A DNA stretch of 10,155 nt, taken from an uncultured Collinsella sp. (GTDB taxonomy: Bacteria > Actinomycetota > Coriobacteriia > Coriobacteriales > Coriobacteriaceae). The translations under genes were made by a program, and so were the position numbers. The stretch is from contig CABSDO010000080.1 in the NCBI GenBank assembly GCA_902476475.1, forward strand, positions 1-10,155. Reading direction: 5' to 3'. Shown piece by piece: positions 6,037 to 10,155 of this stretch. How positions within the stretch are numbered: position 1 is the first letter of the stretch; every line of letters begins with the position of its first letter. Below the pieces are notes generated by a model that was not told where the DNA came from, made no database searches, and saw only the letters and a list, made by a program, of their open reading frames with translations.

Positions 6037-6483
6037 TTAGAGCTCGAGGCGCTCTTCGCTGCCGTCGATATCGCAGAACCGTGCGGCGATGTTGCGGACC
6101 GAGAAGAATGCAAGGCGGCCATCGTTGGCGCTATCGTGTTGCTCGCCAAGGCCCACCATGTGCTTAAAGCCCGCTTGGCGCACCTTGTCGCTCACGAATG
6201 CATCGTCCTCGAGCGCGGCCTCGCCAGTTAACACGATCCAGCACTCCCCCGGCTTCCAGCCCGATACCTCAAACTTGGGATTCGCGCTCAACTCCGCCCA
6301 CACGTCCTTGTCGCGCGACGTGCAAAACCACAGCTTGCCATCATCGACCATGGCAAACGAAAACGGCCTCACGCGGGGCTGATGCCCGTCGCTCGCATCG
6401 GTCGTGGCAAGATACCACGCCGGAATGCGCCTGAGATACGAGCAGGCGCGCTCGAGCTGAGCCGTGCGATCGATGTCGGTCAT
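6037..6483 (-). CDS. Pyridoxamine-5'-phosphate-oxidase-like split-barrel protein, copy 1
   Basis: A 148-aa member of the same superfamily as its downstream neighbour. PAWYLAT (21-27), RVRPFSFA (37-44), DGKLWFCTSRDKDVW (48-62) and FEVSGW (71-76) mark the split barrel; such proteins normally form homodimers that bind FMN, F420 or heme at the interface. The exact cofactor and substrate cannot be decided here. AAAGGGG stands about five bases before the ATG. It begins 30 bases after the ecfT stop and ends 54 bases before the GTG of copy 2, so it is probably co-transcribed with the transporter. Compared with copy 2 it has a two-residue longer loop after PAWYLAT and a longer N-terminus. Confidence 0.85.
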   Translation of the reverse strand: MTDIDRTAQLERACSYLRRIPAWYLATTDASDGHQPRVRPFSFAMVDDGKLWFCTSRDKDVWAELSANPKFEVSGWKPGECWIVLTGEAALEDDAFVSDKVRQAGFKHMVGLGEQHDSANDGRLAFFSVRNIAARFCDIDGSEERLEL

Positions 6484-6500
6484 AGAGACCCCTTTCTTGC

Positions 6501-6513
6501 GCTCGAATCGAGC
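6501..6513. other. Small hairpin between ecfT and the first PNPOx-like gene
   Basis: GCTCG-AAT-CGAGC (6501-6513) is a perfect 5-bp hairpin directly after the ecfT stop codon. No T-run follows on the minus strand. It could be an RNA-processing or stability element between transporter and flavoprotein messages; this is only a suggestion. Confidence 0.3.
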
Positions 6514-7314
6514 TTAGACGAGTTGAAGATTGATAACGACAACGCATGTCACCAGCAGCGCCATCGCCAGCGCTGCCAGTACATCCCCCCGGCCAAACGC
6601 AAGCGCATGCAGACGCGTGCGTCCCTGCTCGCCGTGATAACAGCGCGCATCCATGGCGGCCGAAAGCGTCTCGGCATGACGGAACACGCCGGTGAACAGC
6701 GGAATCGCCACACTGCCGAGCATGCGCACACCGCCGAGCGGACCGCCCGTCACGCGCGCGCCGCGACTTGCCTGTGCATCGGCCGTCTGTTTCATCTCGG
6801 TGGCAAATTGCGGCATAAACCGCAGCGCGATACCCATAATCATGCCGAGCTCGTGCGCCGGAAGCCCCACGCGCGCAAATGGTGCGAGCAGACGTTCAAA
6901 GCCCGCGGTGAGGTCGAGCGTCGGCGTGGTGAGTGTAATGGCGCTCATGCCGGCCATCATCAACGTCAGGCGGCACGCCACAAACGCCGCAGAACGCAGC
7001 GAGCCCTCGCTCACCTGCAAAAAGCCAAGCTGCCACAGGATGCGGCCACTCTGGTCGGAAAACAGGTTGAGCACCGCGACCACCACGACAATCGCCAGCA
7101 ATGGTGCCATCGATGATAGGACCCGGCGCAACGGCACCCGGGCTGCGAGATAGACCAGCACGACAAAAAATGCGACCGGAACCAGCCCGCAAAAGCTTCC
7201 GACGGTGAGCACGGTGACCAGAAATGCAAAACCTAGGAACAACTTAGTACGCGGATCCAGGCGATGCACCGCGCTATCCCCGGGATAGTAGCTGCCAAAT
7301 GAGAACGCCTCCAT
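6514..7314 (-). CDS. ecfT: Energy-coupling factor transporter transmembrane protein (EcfT)
   Basis: The membrane scaffold that links the two ATPase domains to the substrate-binding S component. The 266-aa protein has hydrophobic segments near residues 26-48, 49-60, 67-86, 108-128 and 247-264. The two long coupling helices carry the arginine motifs characteristic of EcfT: ASRGA (182-186) and MDARCYHG (221-228, with Cys where Gly is common), the latter followed by GRTRL (231-235). The ATG at 7314 overlaps the TAA of the ATPase gene by one base and is preceded by AGGAGG with about seven bases of spacing; a start at 7359 would add 15 residues inside the ATPase gene and lacks this site. Translational coupling to ecfA suggests balanced subunit production. 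Confidence 0.93.
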   Translation of the reverse strand: MEAFSFGSYYPGDSAVHRLDPRTKLFLGFAFLVTVLTVGSFCGLVPVAFFVVLVYLAARVPLRRVLSSMAPLLAIVVVVAVLNLFSDQSGRILWQLGFLQVSEGSLRSAAFVACRLTLMMAGMSAITLTTPTLDLTAGFERLLAPFARVGLPAHELGMIMGIALRFMPQFATEMKQTADAQASRGARVTGGPLGGVRMLGSVAIPLFTGVFRHAETLSAAMDARCYHGEQGRTRLHALAFGRGDVLAALAMALLVTCVVVINLQLV

Positions 7315-9218
7315 TAGCAGCCCTCCTCTCGCGTGGGCGCCTTGGAACCAGCCTGACACGGAACCCTCAAAGGCACGTCCGCGCAGCCCAGCAGCAAGCC
7401 GGCCAACTCGTCGGCTAGCGCCTCAACCGTATAAAGCTTGTCGCAGCGGAGCGGCACACCGGCTTGCGCAAGCGCCAGCGCCATGCGCTGGGCGGCAGGA
7501 ACGCCCAGGCCGATCGATTTGAGCTCGTTCGCGCGCGCAAACACCTGCGCGGGCGTTCCCTCGGCAAACACGGCGCCCTCGTTCATCACAACGATACGGT
7601 CACAGCAATTTGCCAGGTCATCCATGCTATGCGAAACCATGACAACAGTCAGGCCCTCGCGATGGAGTCGATCGATGAGCCCCAGGAAATCCCCGCGCGC
7701 AGCCGGATCGAGCCCCGCCATGGGCTCGTCGAGCACCAGCACCTCGGGCTCCATGGCGAGCACGCCGGCAAACGCCACGCGGCGCTGCTGGCCGCCCGAA
7801 AGCTCAAAGGGGTTCTTGTCGCCTATCGCGGCAAGGTCGAGGCCCACGCGCGCAAGCGATGATACGACACGGCGTGCAACCTCGTCTTCTGGCAGGCCAA
7901 GGTTGCACGGGCCAAACGCCACGTCCTGCGCCACGGTCTCGGCAAATAGCTGGCGCTCGGGATACTGAAACACCACGCCGACCTTGGCCTTAACCGCGGC
8001 GGCGTCTTTCTTGCTTGATAGGTCGAGCCCCAGCGCGCAAACGCTTCCCTCCTGCGGACGAATCAACCCGTTGAGATGCTGAACCAGCGTCGATTTACCC
8101 GAGCCGGTATGACCCGCCAATCCCAGAAACTCGCCGCGGCGCACCGTCAACGAAACATCACGTAGCGCCCAGGGGCTGTTTGGATCGTTGCCCCAAAGAG
8201 CTTGTTTGCTCGATGCGTCCGCAGTGGTCGAGCGCTTGCGCCATCGACGGCGCTCGCGGGCGCTCAGCGAGTAACTATGCGAGAGGTGCGAGATCTCGAT
8301 AACGGGCTCCGACGCGGCTATCCCGTCGGCCGCAGAGGATCCATTGTCAAGCACATGAGAATCGGATGCGGAAGGCTGCCCTGCGATGTCCGTCCCGCTC
8401 CGCTCGGCATAAGCCTGTGCAATCTCGGCGACCATATCTGCCGCGCGCACCTGCGCGCAAACGGAAACGCCCTTCTCACGAAGTGCCCTACCTAGGCAGC
8501 ACGACGCCGGCATATCCAGGTTGAGCTGCGCAAGTTCGTCCGCCCGCGTCAAGATTTCCTCGGGCTTACCGAGCATGGCAACGCGGCCCGCTTGGAAGAC
8601 AGCAACGCGATCGGCCTCGGCGGCCTCTTCCATAAAGTGCGTAATCATCACGATGGTCATGCCATGATTGTGCAACGCGTGGCAAGCCTTCATGAGGCCC
8701 TTGCGTCCACGCGGATCGAGCATCGAAGAAGCCTCGTCCAATATGAGCACGCGCGGTTCCATGGCGAGCACGCCGGCAAGCGCCACGCGCTGCTTTTGGC
8801 CGCCCGAAAGCGCATGGGTCTCATGGCGCTCAAAGCCTACCAGGCCCACGCCCTTCAGCGCCTCGCGTACGCGCTGCGCAATTTGCATCGATGGCACACC
8901 AAGGTTTTCGGGACCAAACGCAACATCATCTTCGACAAGCGTTGCCACCAGCTGATCATCGGGATTCTGGAATACCATGCCCGCAGTCGAACGAATGTCG
9001 TAGACCAGCTCGGGGTCGGACGCATCCATGCCGTTGACGCGTACCGTGCCCGCATCGGGCTGCAACAGTGCATTCAGATGCTTGGCAAACGTCGACTTGC
9101 CCGACCCATTGCCACCGAGGATGCAGAAAAACTCGCCATCCTCGATGTTCAGATTGATACCATCGAGCGCTTTCGCAGCGCCATCGTAGCTAAAGGAAAC
9201 GCCCCGACACTCAATCAT
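7314..9218 (-). CDS. Fused double ATPase of an ECF transporter (EcfA1-EcfA2 type)
   Basis: A 634-aa protein with two complete ABC ATPase domains that powers the ECF importer. Domain 1 (about 1-275): Walker A GGNGSGKST (35-43), Q-loop Gln84, LSGGQ (137-141), Walker B LILDE (158-162), D-loop SSMLDP (164-169), His194. Domain 2 (about 305-610): Walker A GHTGSGKST (369-377), Gln418 in FQYPERQLF, LSGGQ (473-477), Walker B VLVLDE (493-498), AGLDP (501-505), His530. The DEASSMLD form is EcfA1-like and DEPMAGLD with GHTGSGKST is EcfA2-like, so the usual two genes are joined in the order A1-A2. A linker of about 30 residues (275-305) separates them, and an extra basic stretch (RERRRWRKR, 321-329) with about 25 inserted residues sits between the first strands of domain 2. 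All catalytic residues appear intact. ATG 9218 overlaps the ribU stop as ATGA. Confidence 0.93.
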   Translation of the reverse strand: MIECRGVSFSYDGAAKALDGINLNIEDGEFFCILGGNGSGKSTFAKHLNALLQPDAGTVRVNGMDASDPELVYDIRSTAGMVFQNPDDQLVATLVEDDVAFGPENLGVPSMQIAQRVREALKGVGLVGFERHETHALSGGQKQRVALAGVLAMEPRVLILDEASSMLDPRGRKGLMKACHALHNHGMTIVMITHFMEEAAEADRVAVFQAGRVAMLGKPEEILTRADELAQLNLDMPASCCLGRALREKGVSVCAQVRAADMVAEIAQAYAERSGTDIAGQPSASDSHVLDNGSSAADGIAASEPVIEISHLSHSYSLSARERRRWRKRSTTADASSKQALWGNDPNSPWALRDVSLTVRRGEFLGLAGHTGSGKSTLVQHLNGLIRPQEGSVCALGLDLSSKKDAAAVKAKVGVVFQYPERQLFAETVAQDVAFGPCNLGLPEDEVARRVVSSLARVGLDLAAIGDKNPFELSGGQQRRVAFAGVLAMEPEVLVLDEPMAGLDPAARGDFLGLIDRLHREGLTVVMVSHSMDDLANCCDRIVVMNEGAVFAEGTPAQVFARANELKSIGLGVPAAQRMALALAQAGVPLRCDKLYTVEALADELAGLLLGCADVPLRVPCQAGSKAPTREEGC

Positions 9219-9805
9219 GCGCGGCCTTTGACCTGGTCCTTCTTGGGCGTGATGAGATTAGAGACCGCCTTGTACACCGCGAGCGTCAACACCGAGTTGA
9301 GCACGGTCTTGATAAGGTTGAACGGCAGCACGGCAGGAATCATGAGTGGGGCGATCACATCGACCGAGCCATACCAGAACCATACGCCAATGGTAAGGTT
9401 TGCGACCATAGACAACGCCGTAGCAGCAATAACGCCGAGCACCAGGCCAATCACGGCACCCTTATAGGTATGCATCTTCTGGTAGACGATAGCCGCGGGC
9501 AGAATGTAGCCCAGCGTGGCAACCAGGTTCATAAGCGCGCCGACCCAGTCACCCGTAGTGAGCGCATGAATAACGATCGCCATAGCTGCAACAGCGGTAC
9601 CAGCACCGGGGCCATACGCAAATCCGCACACCATCGCCGGCACCAGCGACGGGTCATACGTCAAAAACGGCGCCGAAGGAAGAATGGGCAGCTGCACGTA
9701 CATAAACAGGGCGCCCAAGGCGCACATCAACGCCATGGTAACGAGCTGTTTGGTGCTCCACCTATTCGTGTTCTCAAAATGGATATGCTGCGACTGTTCA
9801 GACAT
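9215..9805 (-). CDS. ribU: Riboflavin-specific S component of an ECF transporter (RibU)
   Basis: A 196-aa membrane protein that captures riboflavin outside the cell and works with EcfT and the ATPases. Hydrophobic segments near 21-37, 52-66, 68-81, 88-107, 114-136 and 158-180 give the expected six helices. LPILPSAPFLTYDPSLVP (39-56) is close to the RibU substrate-loop motif, and A25-xxx-A29 in helix 1 matches the AxxxA surface used to contact EcfT. I chose ATG 9805: the Shine-Dalgarno AGGTGATC is two bases upstream, and an upstream in-frame start at 9952 would make the protein begin inside the riboswitch. The FMN riboswitch directly ahead names the substrate more firmly than the protein alone. 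It overlaps the ATPase gene by four bases. Confidence 0.9.
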   Translation of the reverse strand: MSEQSQHIHFENTNRWSTKQLVTMALMCALGALFMYVQLPILPSAPFLTYDPSLVPAMVCGFAYGPGAGTAVAAMAIVIHALTTGDWVGALMNLVATLGYILPAAIVYQKMHTYKGAVIGLVLGVIAATALSMVANLTIGVWFWYGSVDVIAPLMIPAVLPFNLIKTVLNSVLTLAVYKAVSNLITPKKDQVKGRA

Positions 9806-9807
9806 AA

Positions 9808-9815
9808 GATCACCT
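9808..9815 (-). promoter_or_regulatory. Ribosome binding site of ribU, next to the riboswitch
   Basis: AGGTGATC (9815-9808) is a strong match to the anti-Shine-Dalgarno end of 16S rRNA and lies two bases before the ATG at 9805. It is two bases from the closing helix P1 of the riboswitch, with no room for a terminator, so control is likely at translation start. Confidence 0.75.
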
Positions 9816-9817
9816 GC

Positions 9818-9998
9818 CTCTTTCATCCGGACTCTAACCGTTGGTACTGGGATCTCACCAGTTCGGCCGGCATGCGAACCAACGCACGCACGGGTCGCGG
9901 ACTCATCGGCTCGACGCAGGTCCTCGCCTGCGCCACGGTACCCCTTTGGCACCGCCCGATTTACCGCCAGTGGGGAATTTCACCCCGCCCTGAAACAG
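9818..9998 (-). ncRNA. FMN riboswitch (RFN element)
   Basis: On the minus strand the conserved RFN blocks appear in order: CAGGGCGGGGTGAAATTCCC and then CTGGCGGT; later GTCCGCGACCC; then GAACTGGTGAGATCCCAG, TACCAACGGTTAGAGTCCGG and ATGAAAGAGG. The closing helix P1 pairs CTGTTTCA (9998-9991) with TGAAAGAG (9825-9818) with one mismatch. At the place of the optional stem there is a 56-base insert (9960-9905) closed by ATCGGGC / GCCGAT and holding two hairpins, making the element longer than the usual ~120-145 bases. Family knowledge: FMN binding switches off riboflavin synthesis or uptake genes. Here it leads ribU and the ECF operon. Confidence 0.96.
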
Positions 9999-10006
9999 CA
10001 ATTGCA

Positions 10007-10034
10007 AGTGTAGCACGAGCAGGTATTCGCGCAA
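10007..10034 (-). promoter_or_regulatory. Candidate promoter of the riboswitch-led operon
   Basis: On the minus strand TTGCGC (10034-10029) and TACACT (10012-10007) are 16 bases apart, with TG at the extended -10 position (TGC before TACACT). A start about seven bases on would fall just before the riboswitch P1 helix, which is the expected place. Both boxes are imperfect. A second possible pair (TTGCGG near 10075, TAAATT near 10050) cannot be excluded. Confidence 0.4.
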
Positions 10035-10054
10035 GTATGCCAAGGGTAATTTAT

Positions 10055-10092
10055 GGTGGGGACCAGTTGCCGCAACAACCACGTTCCCCGCC
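10055..10092. other. Long hairpin upstream of the flavin operon
   Basis: GGTGGGGAC (10055-10063) pairs with GTTCCCCGCC (10083-10092) with one bulge and one G-U, and inside it GTTG-CCG-CAAC (10067-10077) forms a second stem. The minus-strand tail ATAAATT is only weakly T-rich. It may be the terminator of a gene that lies right of the window, or a binding site. Unassigned. Confidence 0.35.
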
Positions 10093-10111
10093 CATCCCAA
10101 AGTAGCGCGCC

Positions 10112-10132
10112 TTTCGCGGCAAAGCCGCGAAA
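10112..10132. other. Perfect 9-bp hairpin near the right edge
   Basis: TTTCGCGGC-AAA-GCCGCGAAA (10112-10132) is a perfect inverted repeat. No T-run follows on either strand. With the neighbouring hairpin it fills the otherwise gene-free stretch 10035-10155; no coding region is believable there. It could belong to the 3' region of a gene beyond the window. Confidence 0.4.
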
Positions 10133-10155
10133 CAGCGACCGGGACATGTATCCCC

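Noticed and set aside
9806..9952. Longer ribU product starting inside the leader
   Set aside because: The added 49 residues would be translated from the FMN riboswitch; the ATG at 9805 has a strong ribosome site.
1..10155. CRISPR array, insertion sequence, defence system or phage genes
   Set aside because: No regularly spaced repeats, transposase, integrase, nuclease or phage-like coding regions were seen on either strand.

Overview
The window reads as a GC-rich bacterial chromosome segment. It is most likely from an actinobacterium of the class Coriobacteriia, with Collinsella as my best guess. That guess is inference from the gene set, codon style, the fused EcfA ATPase and actinobacterial-style FMN riboswitch sequence; no rRNA or species marker is present. 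All eight (or nine, counting the partial tRNA) real genes are ordinary chromosomal genes. Every protein gene is on the minus strand, so the order of transcription is from right to left.

Right part (about 10155 to 5572, minus strand): a flavin uptake operon. A candidate promoter (10034-10007) leads into an FMN riboswitch (9998-9818) that ends two bases before the Shine-Dalgarno of ribU, the riboflavin-binding S component of an ECF transporter. ribU overlaps a fused double ATPase gene (EcfA1-EcfA2 type, 634 aa) by ATGA, and this overlaps ecfT by one base, giving a complete transporter (S + A-A + T). Thirty bases later come two tandem paralogous split-barrel proteins of the pyridoxamine-5'-phosphate-oxidase-like (flavin-binding) superfamily, so an importer of flavin precursor and probable flavoproteins share one transcription unit.

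Middle part (5571 to 5315): an intergenic region with a hairpin, a candidate promoter, and two ARG-box-like operators exactly 21 bp apart that overlap this promoter.

Left centre (5314 to 426, minus strand): argC-argJ-argB-argD, encoding the acetylated part of arginine biosynthesis by the cyclic (ArgJ) route, from N-acetylglutamate (made by ArgJ itself) to ornithine. The operon ends at a long-looped rho-independent terminator (398-340). argF, argG, argH and argR are not in the window.

Left end (1 to 339): the 3' part of a tRNA gene on the plus strand with its own terminator, then a roughly 120-base GC-rich, hairpin-dense element closed by GAGGGAT/ATCCCTC. It begins with an inverted copy of the tRNA T-arm and runs into a perfect 22-base copy of the tRNA 3' end, which is followed by a second, unrelated terminator and another inverted T-arm sequence. 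No protein gene is believable there. This repeat-like, tRNA-derived structure is the least explained part of the window.
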